A stretch of 64,000 nt of DNA from an uncultured Prevotellaceae bacterium (lineage in GTDB: Bacteria > Bacteroidota > Bacteroidia > Bacteroidales > Bacteroidaceae): NCBI GenBank assembly GCA_949295905.1, contig CASFNA010000011.1, forward strand, positions 57,591 through 121,590, written 5' to 3'. Below the pieces are notes generated by a model. It searched no databases, was not told the DNA's origin, and was given only the letters and a program-made list of their open reading frames with translations. The position numbers were made by a program, and so were the translations under genes. Positions 56,673 to 64,000 of this stretch are shown here, one piece after another (the stretch's first letter is position 1; every line of letters starts with the position of its first letter).

Positions 56673-56778
56673 AAAAGACGGCAAATGGCGATGCAAAAGG
56701 CCGTCAATTGCAATGCAAAAGGTGACCTTTTAGAAGCTAAAAGGTGGCCTTTTGGAGACTAAAAGACGGCATATTGGA
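56673..56778. repeat. 22-bp-period palindrome array H (5 units)
   Basis: Core starts at 56673, 56695, 56717, 56739 and 56761, the longest array seen. Its tail GTGGCTGATAGTCAGGCGG resembles that of array E. Confidence 0.92.
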
Positions 56779-56823
56779 AAGTGGCTGATAGTCAGGCGGT
56801 TAGCCATATGATACCAATGGCGC

Positions 56824-56880
56824 ATCAGGCTCATTAGGCTTATCGGGCTAATTGAGCCTAATAAGCCCGATAGGCCTGAT
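56824..56880. repeat. Palindrome of GGCTTATCGGGC words
   Basis: GGCTTATCGGGCTAAT and AGCCTAATAAGCCCGATAGG pair across a short loop, made of repeated GGCT(T/A)AT words. Confidence 0.65.
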
Positions 56881-56925
56881 AAGCCAAACACGCCAAGGCT
56901 GCGTGACTGCCATCAAAAGCATTCC

Positions 56926-56956
56926 AATCTCCTTCCCTTCGGGATGGTTGGGGTGG
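56926..56956. repeat. Single arm of the GC-rich element
   Basis: CTCCTTCCCTTCGGGATGGT and the following GGGGTGGG match one arm of the family at 40805 and 57873; the partner arm is missing. Together with array H it occupies the 336-bp gap. Confidence 0.6.
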
Positions 56957-56982
56957 GTTTGGTTACTGAATATTATTGAAAT

Positions 56983-57867
56983 ATGAACAATATTATAAGG
57001 CTTATCCGTCCACACCAGTGGATAAAAAACGTCTTCGTGATGGTGCCGATGTTCTTCGGAGGCAGCCTGCTCGACGTGCCGGACATATGCGCTTCGGTGC
57101 TGACGTTCCTCGCGTACAGCTTCGTGGCCTCGTCGGTGTACTGCTTCAACGACATCAACGATGTTGAGGCCGACCGCCGCCACCCAGTCAAGTGCCGCCG
57201 TCCGCTTGCTTCAGGAGCCATGACCATGGGCGCGGCGCGTGCCCTTATGGTGCTGATGCTGCTGCTGGCGGCCGCCGCAACCTCACTGGTAGGCGACCTC
57301 CAGCATGTGCTCCGGGTGGGCGTCGTGCTGCTTTTTTACTATGTTATGAATCTCTGTTACTGCGCTAAGCTCAAGCAGTATGCCATCATCGACGTGTGCA
57401 TAGTGGCTTTCGGCTTTGTGCTGAGAGTGCTCGCCGGAGGCTTCGCCACCGACATAATACCCAGCAAGTGGCTTGTGCTGATGACGTTCCTGCTGACGCT
57501 TTTCCTCTCGTTTGCCAAGCGGCGCGACGATGTGTTGCGCATGAACGAGACTGGAGTGCCGCCACGCAAGAACACCATACGCTACAACCTCACGTTCATC
57601 AACCAGGCAATCACCGTCACGGCCACCGTCACGCTGGTGTGCTACATCATGTACACCGTGTCGCCGGAGGTTACCGGGCGCATCGGTTCCGACATGCTTT
57701 ACCTCACCTCCGTGTTCGTTCTGCTCGGCCTGTTGCGCTACATGCAGCTGACCGTAGTCGATGAAAAGAGCGGCGACCCTACGCGAATGATGCTGCATGA
57801 CAGGTTTACACAGCTCGTAGTCGTAGCCTGGGCGCTCGCCTTCGTGGTGCTGATATATGTTAAATAA
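56983..57867 (+). CDS. UbiA-family polyprenyl-phosphate phosphoribosyltransferase (DPPR synthase-like)
   Basis: 294 residues with about nine membrane helices. IRLIRPHQWIKNVFVMVPMFF at the N-terminus and the Asp-rich NDINDVEADRRHPVKCRRPL (about 56-75) match decaprenyl-phosphate phosphoribosyltransferases such as mycobacterial Rv3806c rather than quinone or heme prenyltransferases. The reaction joins PRPP to polyprenyl phosphate. A HAD phosphatase gene follows and could remove the 5-phosphate. Confidence 0.85.
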   Translation: MNNIIRLIRPHQWIKNVFVMVPMFFGGSLLDVPDICASVLTFLAYSFVASSVYCFNDINDVEADRRHPVKCRRPLASGAMTMGAARALMVLMLLLAAAATSLVGDLQHVLRVGVVLLFYYVMNLCYCAKLKQYAIIDVCIVAFGFVLRVLAGGFATDIIPSKWLVLMTFLLTLFLSFAKRRDDVLRMNETGVPPRKNTIRYNLTFINQAITVTATVTLVCYIMYTVSPEVTGRIGSDMLYLTSVFVLLGLLRYMQLTVVDEKSGDPTRMMLHDRFTQLVVVAWALAFVVLIYVK

Positions 57868-57872
57868 ATTGT

Positions 57873-57993
57873 AGACACCCGTCCAACCATCCTCAATGGA
57901 GGGGGCTTGATGTGCTTTTCAATGCTGCATGGATTGGGAAAAAAGACAATAACTAACCATACTCCCTCCCTCGGGAGGGCTGGGGTGGGGCTC
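57873..57993. repeat. GC-rich inverted-repeat element, copy 5
   Basis: Arms 57873-57906 and 57961-57993 (CCATCCTCAATGGAGGG; CTCCCTCGGGAGGGCTGGGG) lie between the UbiA and HAD genes. The pairing is looser than in other copies. Confidence 0.75.
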
Positions 57994-58014
57994 GTATTTA
58001 GTTTTAATTAGATT

Positions 58015-58635
58015 ATGACCGACATCGAAATAAGCAAATATCCGTTGGGAAAAGTCTACGCATTCGACTTTGACGGCACGCTCACGCGCCGCGACACGCT
58101 CATCGAGTTCATACGTTTCGTCAAGGGGGACAAGGCCTTCCTGCTCTGCTTCCTGCGCTATTCGCCGCTCCTCGTGCTGATGAAGCTCGGGCTGTATCCT
58201 AACTGGAAGGCCAAGCAGCGCGTCTTTTCCCACTGCTTCAGGGGAATGGCCGTTGACACGTTCAACTCTCTTTGCGCACGCTTCGCCCGTGACAAGGCGC
58301 GCCTGATGCGCCCCAAGGGCATGAAGAAGCTCCGCGAGGTGCTGGCCGAAGGCGGCAAGGTGGTCATCGTAAGTGCGAGCGTCAACAACTGGGTGGAGCC
58401 CTTCTTCGCAGGCATAGGCGGCGTTTACGTCGTCGGTACGATGGTAGAAGAGCGCGAAGGAGTGCTCACCGGGCGTTTCCTAACCAAGAACTGCTACGGC
58501 GAAGAGAAGGTTACGCGCCTGCTTCAGCTGTTCCCCGAGCGCACGCAATACTGGCTTACGGCCTATGGCGACAGCCGCGGCGACTTCGAACTGCTCGACT
58601 TCGCCAACGAGAGTTATTACCGGCCGTTCAAGTAA
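58015..58635 (+). CDS. HAD-IB family phosphatase
   Basis: 206 residues. Motif I AFDFDGTLTRRD (about 17-28), motif II VIVSAS, the Lys of motif III in GEEKVTRLL, and motif IV AYGDSRGD give a phosphoserine-phosphatase-like HAD enzyme with a helical cap. No signal peptide is seen, so it is cytoplasmic. Its place after a phosphoribosyltransferase suggests it acts on the polyprenyl-phosphoribose product (inferred). Confidence 0.88.
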   Translation: MTDIEISKYPLGKVYAFDFDGTLTRRDTLIEFIRFVKGDKAFLLCFLRYSPLLVLMKLGLYPNWKAKQRVFSHCFRGMAVDTFNSLCARFARDKARLMRPKGMKKLREVLAEGGKVVIVSASVNNWVEPFFAGIGGVYVVGTMVEEREGVLTGRFLTKNCYGEEKVTRLLQLFPERTQYWLTAYGDSRGDFELLDFANESYYRPFK

Positions 58636-58751
58636 TTCATAATGCACAATGCATAATTCATAATGAATAGGCTGCTGCTTTGCTGCCTTCTGCATTCCCA
58701 GTCCTCCCATAACTCCCAGCTCTCCCACATCTCCCATAAAAAGAAAACCCT

Positions 58752-60188
58752 ATGAAAAAGCTTCTAAGACTGTTCAAAGTTAGCCGTGAAGAGTGGCTCG
58801 CGTCCGCCATTACGCTGCTGGTTACGGTGGCACTGCACATCCTCGTAATCGCACGTTACTTCGACCTGTTCACCCAGACGGGGCGGGGCCATTGGAATAT
58901 CTTTATCAAGAACTTCACCGTTTCAGGCTTCGACCCCATCACTTACTCCGTAGTGACGTATTGGGATGCCAACTACAACGTCTACCGCCACCCTCTGCTG
59001 GCGTTCATGGCGTGGCCGTTGTCCATGCTGAACAAGCTGCTCATGGAGCTGACAGGTGTAAACCTGGTGCAGTTCATAGTGGCTGTGCCGCTGCTGCTGT
59101 GCGCCTTTTACACGTTCATTTTCATGTACCGCACGTTCAGGGACATCCTTCGCCTGCGCAAGTTCGATTCCGCCTTGCTTTCTACGATGCTCTTCTCGTT
59201 CGCGTACGTAATGGTTTCGGCCGTGGTGCCCGACCATTTCTGCGTCTCGATGTTCCTACTCGTCTTTGCGGTCTACGTCTCCGGCCGGAAGATGCAGGAC
59301 GGGGCGCAGTTCAAGATATGGCAGACGTTGGTGCTGTTCTTCGCCACCGCCGGCGTGACGCTTAGCAACGGAATAAAGATTTATATATATTCGCTCTTCA
59401 CGAACGGGCGCAAGTTCTTCAGACTTAAATACTTCCTGTTCGCCGTCCTGCTGCCTGCGGCACTCATCTGGGGCTTCGCCCGTTGGGAATACCGCACTTA
59501 CGTGTTGCCCAAGGAGAAGGCCCGCAGCGAGGCAAGGGCGAAGAAGAACGCCGAGTTGAGGCAGCGCATGTTCAAGGCTTTCCGCGATACGACGCAGCTT
59601 AAGGACAGCGTTGAGATAAAGACGGCCTTCGAGCAGGAGGTGCGCAGGCGTGCACACGCCAAGTATGTGCGCGACCATAAGCAGCCGTGGAACTGCAACA
59701 AGGGCAAGCCTATGGCTGAAGGCGAGTTCATGCAGTGGACCGACGCAACGACGTCGCGTGCCTCGACGGCCGTTGAAAACCTGTTCGGCGAGTCCATACA
59801 GCTGCACAAAGACCACCTGCTTGGCGACACTTTGCGCGGCCGTCCGGTGATAGTGCGTTACCGTTGGGTTATAAATTACGTTGTCGAAGGCCTCGTAGTG
59901 CTGCTCTTCGCGGCCGGCATATGGTGTGGCCGGAGGTCGCGCTTCATGTGGATGGTGCTCTGTGGCGCAGCCTTCGACATGGCCTTGCACATGGGCTTGG
60001 GCTTCGGCATCAACGAGGTGTACATCATGTCCGCCCACTGGCTGTTCGCATTGCCCATCGCCATGGGCTTCCTCGTCAAGGCCATGGAGGGCCGCAAGTG
60101 CGAGGAATGGCTGCGCAAGCTGCTCGTAGGGCTTACGGTGTGGCTCATGGTGTACAACTTTGTGCTGTTCGCCAAGTATCTAGCATAG
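58752..60188 (+). CDS. Multi-spanning membrane protein, possible GT-C-type glycosyltransferase
   Basis: 478 residues. About eight hydrophobic segments lie in the first 245 and last 100 residues, split by a charged extracytoplasmic stretch (about 255-370, KEKARSEARAKKNAELRQ). FDPITYSVVTYWDANYNVYRH in the first loop carries acidic residues where GT-C enzymes have catalytic ones. It may belong to the family called DUF6080, but I am not certain. It would fit as a user of a polyprenyl-linked sugar. Confidence 0.6.
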   Translation: MKKLLRLFKVSREEWLASAITLLVTVALHILVIARYFDLFTQTGRGHWNIFIKNFTVSGFDPITYSVVTYWDANYNVYRHPLLAFMAWPLSMLNKLLMELTGVNLVQFIVAVPLLLCAFYTFIFMYRTFRDILRLRKFDSALLSTMLFSFAYVMVSAVVPDHFCVSMFLLVFAVYVSGRKMQDGAQFKIWQTLVLFFATAGVTLSNGIKIYIYSLFTNGRKFFRLKYFLFAVLLPAALIWGFARWEYRTYVLPKEKARSEARAKKNAELRQRMFKAFRDTTQLKDSVEIKTAFEQEVRRRAHAKYVRDHKQPWNCNKGKPMAEGEFMQWTDATTSRASTAVENLFGESIQLHKDHLLGDTLRGRPVIVRYRWVINYVVEGLVVLLFAAGIWCGRRSRFMWMVLCGAAFDMALHMGLGFGINEVYIMSAHWLFALPIAMGFLVKAMEGRKCEEWLRKLLVGLTVWLMVYNFVLFAKYLA

Positions 60189-60295
60189 GCCGGAAAGGGG
60201 CGTGTGGGCCGTAAAGGGCTTGCCTGTTACCGCGGCTTATATGGCTTATTTGTCTTATAAGGCTAATTATTCCTATTCAAACAAGGTGCTTGTCT

Positions 60296-61255
60296 ATGAA
60301 AATATCGGTGCTTGTTCCCGTCTACGGGGTGGAGAAATACATCGCACGCTGTGCCGAGTCGTTGTTCGGCCAGACGTATCAGGACTTGGAGTTCGTCTTT
60401 GTCGATGACTGCACGCCCGACCGTTCCGTAGCCATACTGCAAGAAGTGATGGCGCGTTGGCCGCAGCGTGCGGCGCAGGTGCGCATCTTGCGCAACGACC
60501 GCAACCGCGGCATAGGCTACGTACGCCAGCGTCTCATCGACGAGTGTACGGGCGACTGCATTACGTTTGTTGACAGTGACGACTATCTGCCGTCGCGGGC
60601 CATAGGGCTGCTGGCGGCAGAGATGGAGCGCAGCGGTGCCGACATGGTGGACGGGGCCTGGCAGAGCGTAACGCCGCAGGGCGTCTCCGCCGTGCGCAGG
60701 CCTTACAAAACGCCTGACGGCGGGCGGTATCTCGCGCTGTTGCTGTGCCAGAATGTAGTGTCAAACCGCATGTGGGGGCGGCTCTACCGGCGGTCTCTGT
60801 TTACGGAGAACGGCATCCGTCTCGTGCCGGGCATCGACTTCTCCGAGGACTACTCCGTAATGGCGCGCCTGCTGTTTTACGCCCGTCGCGCAGCCATCAA
60901 CGCCCCGGTGTACTTCTACAGCGAGGAGAACGCGTCGTCATACACACACACCGCGTCGCCGCGTCACGCCCGGTCATATCTCATGGCCTGCCGCGTGGTG
61001 CTCGACTTCTTCAACCGTAACGACACCGCAGGCCGCTACCTCACGCCCTTGCAGTTTGGAATGGCCAACGCGTTGCGCAACATACGGCGCGCAGGTTTCA
61101 GCATCTCGCTGGCCGACCAGTTGCTCGGTTACCGTCCGCAGGGCGCGTTTTTCCGTCCGTTGGCCGCCATGCTGCGAGGCAAGTGTCCGCTTGCCGTGGC
61201 CGATTTCACGTACCTCCTGGCAAGGAAAATATACCTTTCCGTGCTCAACCGCTAA
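60296..61255 (+). CDS. Family 2 glycosyltransferase
   Basis: 319 residues from MKISVLVPVYGVEKYIARC; a TTG six bases upstream is possible. The GT-A fold has VFVDDCTPD and the DxD-type FVDSDDYLPSRA (about 88-99). VVSNRMWGRLYRRSLF and DFSEDYSVMARLL are standard acceptor-side motifs. No membrane helix is evident. It follows the multi-TM gene by about 100 bp. Confidence 0.93.
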   Translation: MKISVLVPVYGVEKYIARCAESLFGQTYQDLEFVFVDDCTPDRSVAILQEVMARWPQRAAQVRILRNDRNRGIGYVRQRLIDECTGDCITFVDSDDYLPSRAIGLLAAEMERSGADMVDGAWQSVTPQGVSAVRRPYKTPDGGRYLALLLCQNVVSNRMWGRLYRRSLFTENGIRLVPGIDFSEDYSVMARLLFYARRAAINAPVYFYSEENASSYTHTASPRHARSYLMACRVVLDFFNRNDTAGRYLTPLQFGMANALRNIRRAGFSISLADQLLGYRPQGAFFRPLAAMLRGKCPLAVADFTYLLARKIYLSVLNR

Positions 61256-61290
61256 CGTCTTGATTTACAACATGTTATCAACTGCCTTGC

Positions 61291-61374
61291 AAAAGGCCGT
61301 CTTTCAGAGGACGAAAGACGGCCTTTTGCACGCTAAAAGACGGTCTTTTACAACGCCAAAGACGGCCTTTTGTA
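61291..61374. repeat. 22-bp-period palindrome array I (4 units)
   Basis: Core starts at 61291, 61313, 61335 and 61357. It lies between the GT2 and GT4 genes. Confidence 0.92.
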
Positions 61375-61472
61375 AGGCCGCCGGATGCAAGGCGGCAGGC
61401 AGGCGTTTGCCTTGTGGTGGATTAAATGCCATTTAAAAGCGTTTGACACACCGTAGTTTGCGCATTTATTGC

Positions 61473-61480
61473 TAACTTTG
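61473..61480 (+). promoter_or_regulatory. -7 box and strong ribosome site for the GT4 gene
   Basis: TAACTTTG, then GAAGGAG directly before the ATG at 61494. The box lies about 100 bp after array I. Confidence 0.65.
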
Positions 61481-61493
61481 CATCACGAAGGAG

Positions 61494-62582
61494 ATGAAAA
61501 AAGTATTCCACATAGTATCGCATTTCGATGTCGGCGGAGCCGAGCGCGTGGCTGTAAACATAGCCAAGTCGCGCACGGAAGGCTACGAATACCATGTAGT
61601 CGAGCTGCTGCGTGCCCATTCGCAGTTTACAAAAGTGTTTACAAAAGAGCTTGACGAAGCCGGCATTCGCTATCACCGCGCCTGCGTGCCCGACGTGCGT
61701 TTCCATTACGTTTTCGAGCGGCTGGCCGCCTTGGTGTTCCCTTTGTGGTTTCTGCCGCTGCTGCTCAAGCACCGTCCGGCGGCCATACATACCCACACGG
61801 AGATGCCCGACCTGGCCGTATGGTGGCTGTTCACGCTCTTTCCGCGCCTCTTGCGCGGTTGCAAGGTGGTGCGCACAATCCACAACACCGTGCTGTGGAC
61901 GGGCATGAAGCGCACCGGCCGCCGCGTCGAGAGGTTTTTCATGCGCCACGGTTGCAATGTGGCTATATCCGTGTCGGTGCGCGACAATTACGCTAAGGAG
62001 TACGGACAGACACCACCAATAATATATAACGGTGTGGCGGAAACACCACAGCGAAGTTGCGAAGATATGCGAAAAGACAAGATAAATATATTATTCGCAG
62101 GACGCTTCGAGCCGCAAAAGGGTATAAGCACCCTCATTGAGGTGGTAAAACGGCTGAAAGACGACCTCCGGCTACACTTCTACATTGTTGGCGACGGCAG
62201 TCTCCGGGCGGACATCGAGCGTGAACTCGGAGGTCAGGAAAATGTCACTTTGAAAGCTCCCGTGTACGGTCTGGCCGCCTATCTGTCGTCATTCGACTAT
62301 ATGTTCATGCCTTCCGAGTTTGAAGGACTTAGCATAATGTCAATCGAGGCAAGCCTTGCCGGACTGCCGGTAATAGCCAACAGCTGCCCCGGTCTGCGCG
62401 ACACGCTGCCCCCAGACTGGCCTTTGGCCGTAACGGGGAACAGCATCGACAGCTACATGAGTATCTTCAGAAACCTTGAAAAATGTGCGAATAGCCGTGC
62501 TTTAAGCATGAAAGCAATGCTGTTCGCAAAAGGACGGTTCGGCATCAGGCGTATGCAGGAGGAGTATGAAAGGTTATATTGA
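61494..62582 (+). CDS. Family 4 (GT-B) glycosyltransferase
   Basis: 362 residues. HIVSHFDVGGAERVAVNIAK is the N-terminal nucleotide-sugar fold start; FAGRFEPQKGISTLIEVVK and MPSEFEGLSIMSIEASLAG, with the ExxxxxxxE motif, mark the donor-binding C-terminal domain. It retains-type transfers a hexose or similar sugar to a surface glycan. The last coding part from about 62030 is more AT-rich than the first. Confidence 0.93.
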   Translation: MKKVFHIVSHFDVGGAERVAVNIAKSRTEGYEYHVVELLRAHSQFTKVFTKELDEAGIRYHRACVPDVRFHYVFERLAALVFPLWFLPLLLKHRPAAIHTHTEMPDLAVWWLFTLFPRLLRGCKVVRTIHNTVLWTGMKRTGRRVERFFMRHGCNVAISVSVRDNYAKEYGQTPPIIYNGVAETPQRSCEDMRKDKINILFAGRFEPQKGISTLIEVVKRLKDDLRLHFYIVGDGSLRADIERELGGQENVTLKAPVYGLAAYLSSFDYMFMPSEFEGLSIMSIEASLAGLPVIANSCPGLRDTLPPDWPLAVTGNSIDSYMSIFRNLEKCANSRALSMKAMLFAKGRFGIRRMQEEYERLY

Positions 62583-62593
62583 AAATAAGGAAA

Positions 62594-63508
62594 ATGTCAA
62601 ATATCATATCAAAGGCAGTCACGACAGCCTACAACACGGTGTTCCGCGCCGTCCAAAGGCGTGACCTTACGCCGTGGGAGCATGAGCCCGACATGGCTAT
62701 GCCCGTCTACGGGGTATACCATGTGTTCTGCGACAAGGGCTGGCGCGAGCTTGTGGCCGACCAGATTGGCCGCCTGAAGGCGAGCGGCTTGTGGAAGAAT
62801 ACGACGCGGTTTTACGTCAGCTGCATTGTGAAAGACCGCCGCGAGGCCGACGAGCTGCGCCGCATGATTGGCGAAGACAAGACCGAGCTGGTAGCCGTAG
62901 AGACCGACCCGATGAAGTTTGAGTACCCCGCGCTCGAGTTCATGCGCGCCAAGAGCCGCGACGAAGACAGCCTGTTCTATTATTTCCACACCAAAGGCGT
63001 GTCTTATTATGGCGGCGACCGCACTGACGGCAACTTCCGCCGCTTGCGCCGCAACATAGATGCGTGGCGGCACATGATGGAGTATTTTCTCTTCGACAAG
63101 TGGTGGGTGGCCGTCAATGTGCTGCAAGGCGGCTACGATACTTACGGCTGTTACCGCCTGCCTCCTTATCCCAAGCCGTATTATCTGTATGCAGGCAACT
63201 TCTGGTGGGTGCGCTCCGGCTATGTGCGCCGCCTGCCCCCATTCCCCGAAGAGCGCATCGCCACCGACCGCTTCATTGCCGAGGAGTGGCTGTACAAGGC
63301 CGGGCCGAGGGATTTTTCGGCGTTCGACACGCTGGCAGACCTTTATTATGTATATATTGACGAGGCTCTTTACGCCTCGCCGAAGCAGCCCTTGCTGAAA
63401 TGGATTAGGTATGTATGGAATTTCAATTGGGTGAAACTCCGCAAGCATCTGTTCAAATACGACTATAAGGCGAAGCGTCAGAAGCGGTACCAGGTGTTAC
63501 GCAAGTAA
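62594..63508 (+). CDS. Glycosyltransferase-like protein with FHTKG motif
   Basis: 304 residues from ATG MSNIISKAV, or 309 from a TTG at 62579 that overlaps the GT4 stop. Conserved-looking text is FYYFHTKGVSYYGGD, CYRLPPYPKPYYLYAGNFWW and ERIATDRFIAEEWLY. The pattern recalls proteins annotated as glycosyltransferases in polysaccharide loci, but I do not recognise a named family. It is the last gene of the surface-glycan group. Confidence 0.65.
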   Translation: MSNIISKAVTTAYNTVFRAVQRRDLTPWEHEPDMAMPVYGVYHVFCDKGWRELVADQIGRLKASGLWKNTTRFYVSCIVKDRREADELRRMIGEDKTELVAVETDPMKFEYPALEFMRAKSRDEDSLFYYFHTKGVSYYGGDRTDGNFRRLRRNIDAWRHMMEYFLFDKWWVAVNVLQGGYDTYGCYRLPPYPKPYYLYAGNFWWVRSGYVRRLPPFPEERIATDRFIAEEWLYKAGPRDFSAFDTLADLYYVYIDEALYASPKQPLLKWIRYVWNFNWVKLRKHLFKYDYKAKRQKRYQVLRK

Positions 63509-63534
63509 TGGCCTGCGCTTTCCTTGTGCTTTGC

Positions 63535-63618
63535 AAAATGCCGTCTTTCACAACACGAAAGACGGCATTTTGCCGTTTAAAAGGCGGCCTTTTGCATGAT
63601 GAAAGGCCGTCTTTTGCA
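63535..63618. repeat. 22-bp-period palindrome array J (4 units)
   Basis: Core starts at 63535, 63557, 63579 and 63601. It lies after the last glycosyltransferase-type gene. Confidence 0.92.
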
Positions 63619-63681
63619 AAGCCCTTTGTATTGCTTTAATTGAGAATTGATAATTGGGAATGGAGAATTATGATTGCCATT

Positions 63682-63780
63682 AATGGAGAATTGTGGATGT
63701 AGAGTTGATGATTATGATTACCCCTACCGGCTTTCAAGCATCAAAGGTAATCATAATCATCAACTCTACATTCTCCATTT
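63682..63780. repeat. GTAGAGTTGATGATTATGATTACC inverted repeat
   Basis: The arms (63682-63722 and about 63746-63780) share a perfect inner stem that ends at GATTACC and GGTAATC around a 23-nt loop. The flanking sequence has tandem GAGAATT-like words. It probably ends transcription of the glycosyltransferase genes. Confidence 0.85.
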
Positions 63781-63803
63781 TCAATTCACCTGCCGTGCAA
63801 ACG

Positions 63804-63842
63804 GCAAAAGAATGCGCCGCAACTCTTCACGAGCTGCGGCGC
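63804..63842 (-). terminator. Terminator of the leftward transcript at the right edge
   Basis: On the minus strand GCGCCGCAGCTC and GAGTTGCGGCGC pair with one mismatch around a short loop, followed by ATTCTTTTG. Confidence 0.8.
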
Positions 63843-63980
63843 ACCAAAATATGTTTAACTAAAAAACCTTTTCGATTCGAAAGGTAACCTCACGGTCCCC
63901 TTTGTCATCCTAAATAATCATGAAAACTTTACCTTAAACTAATACTATTTACTAACCTAAACAATTTATTAACCTTTTGA
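63804..63980 (-). ncRNA. Candidate small RNA or untranslated leader, about 175 nt
   Basis: A minus-strand -7 box TATCTTTG (63986-63993) is followed by about 175 nt without a substantial reading frame and then the terminator at 63804-63842. The body is AT-rich near the 5' end (GTTAATAAATTGTTTAGGTT), then has GATGACAAAGGGGACCGTGA. It could be a stand-alone small RNA or an attenuated leader. No known RNA family is recognised with confidence. Confidence 0.45.
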
Positions 63981-64000
63981 CGATGCAAAGATACAACGAA

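Noticed and set aside
58636-58751. Tandem CATAATGCA and CTCCCA words between the HAD and membrane protein genes
   Set aside because: They resemble arms of other repeat families but have no partner arm, so no element can be defined.
60189-60295. Short tandem GGCTTAT words before the GT2 gene as a repeat element
   Set aside because: Too short and irregular to separate from low-complexity sequence; no inverted partner.

Overview
The window looks like chromosomal DNA from a Bacteroidota member of the order Bacteroidales, most likely a Prevotella-type organism. This is inferred from four things. The promoters match the Bacteroidetes form (TTTG, about 19-20 nt, TAnnTTTG). A type IX secretion sortase and its porin partner (PorU/PorV) are present. 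So are a succinylornithine-type carbamoyltransferase, GLPGLI proteins, DUF4290 and a Sus-like starch gene set. The tsaB-DUF4290-murA-rimM-dxr-rseP gene order is also of this type. No rRNA, CRISPR array, integrase or transposase was seen.

Layout. 1-3032 (minus): partial argF' transcarbamylase, an acyl-CoA ligase and its HTH-cupin regulator. 3337-9252 (minus): a FAH-family protein, PorU, PorV and IspF in one operon. 9505-14949 (minus): an outer-membrane barrel with two GLPGLI paralogs, a small secreted protein, an HU-like protein and a DUF3244-like protein. 15074-16810 (minus): a TPR/HTH membrane lipoprotein. 17251-24997 (plus): pyrE, a SRPBCC protein, argH, a Cys-rich lipoprotein, tRNA-Gly and tRNA-Leu, a large TPR/OmpA-like lipoprotein, a thioredoxin-fold lipoprotein and comM. 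25112-26670 (minus): a LolC/E-like permease and rbfA. 27112-27656: a broken PAP2 gene. 27868-37139 (plus): alpha-glucan use (MalQ, GH97, pullulanase, SusA-like amylase). 37721-40805 (plus): a lipoprotein and an overlapping large secreted protein. 41023-46953 (minus): the rseP-dxr-rimM-murA-DUF4290-tsaB housekeeping cluster. 47045-49203 (plus): yicC, gmk, nadD. 49258-52145: a PD-(D/E)XK nuclease gene divergent from an AAA ATPase/DUF4143 gene that is bounded by matching hairpins. 52587-63508 (plus): envelope genes, namely a phosphoethanolamine transferase, two membrane acyltransferases, a polyprenyl-phosphate phosphoribosyltransferase, a HAD phosphatase, a multi-TM protein and three glycosyltransferase-type proteins. 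63509-64000: repeats and a candidate small RNA or leader read leftward.

The most striking feature is not a gene. Ten intergenic arrays each hold 3 to 5 copies of a short palindromic core (consensus AAAGRCSGYCTTTTGCA), and the cores repeat with a period of exactly 22 bp in nine arrays (66 bp over three periods in the tenth). Seven of the ten lie about 70-125 bp upstream of a recognisable promoter. Several other inverted-repeat families are also present. One is a GC-rich element with five or six copies, one of which sits in frame inside the phosphoethanolamine transferase gene. Another is a TTATAAG hairpin that brackets the ATPase gene. All identifications rest on reading the sequence and on memory of protein families; no search was run.
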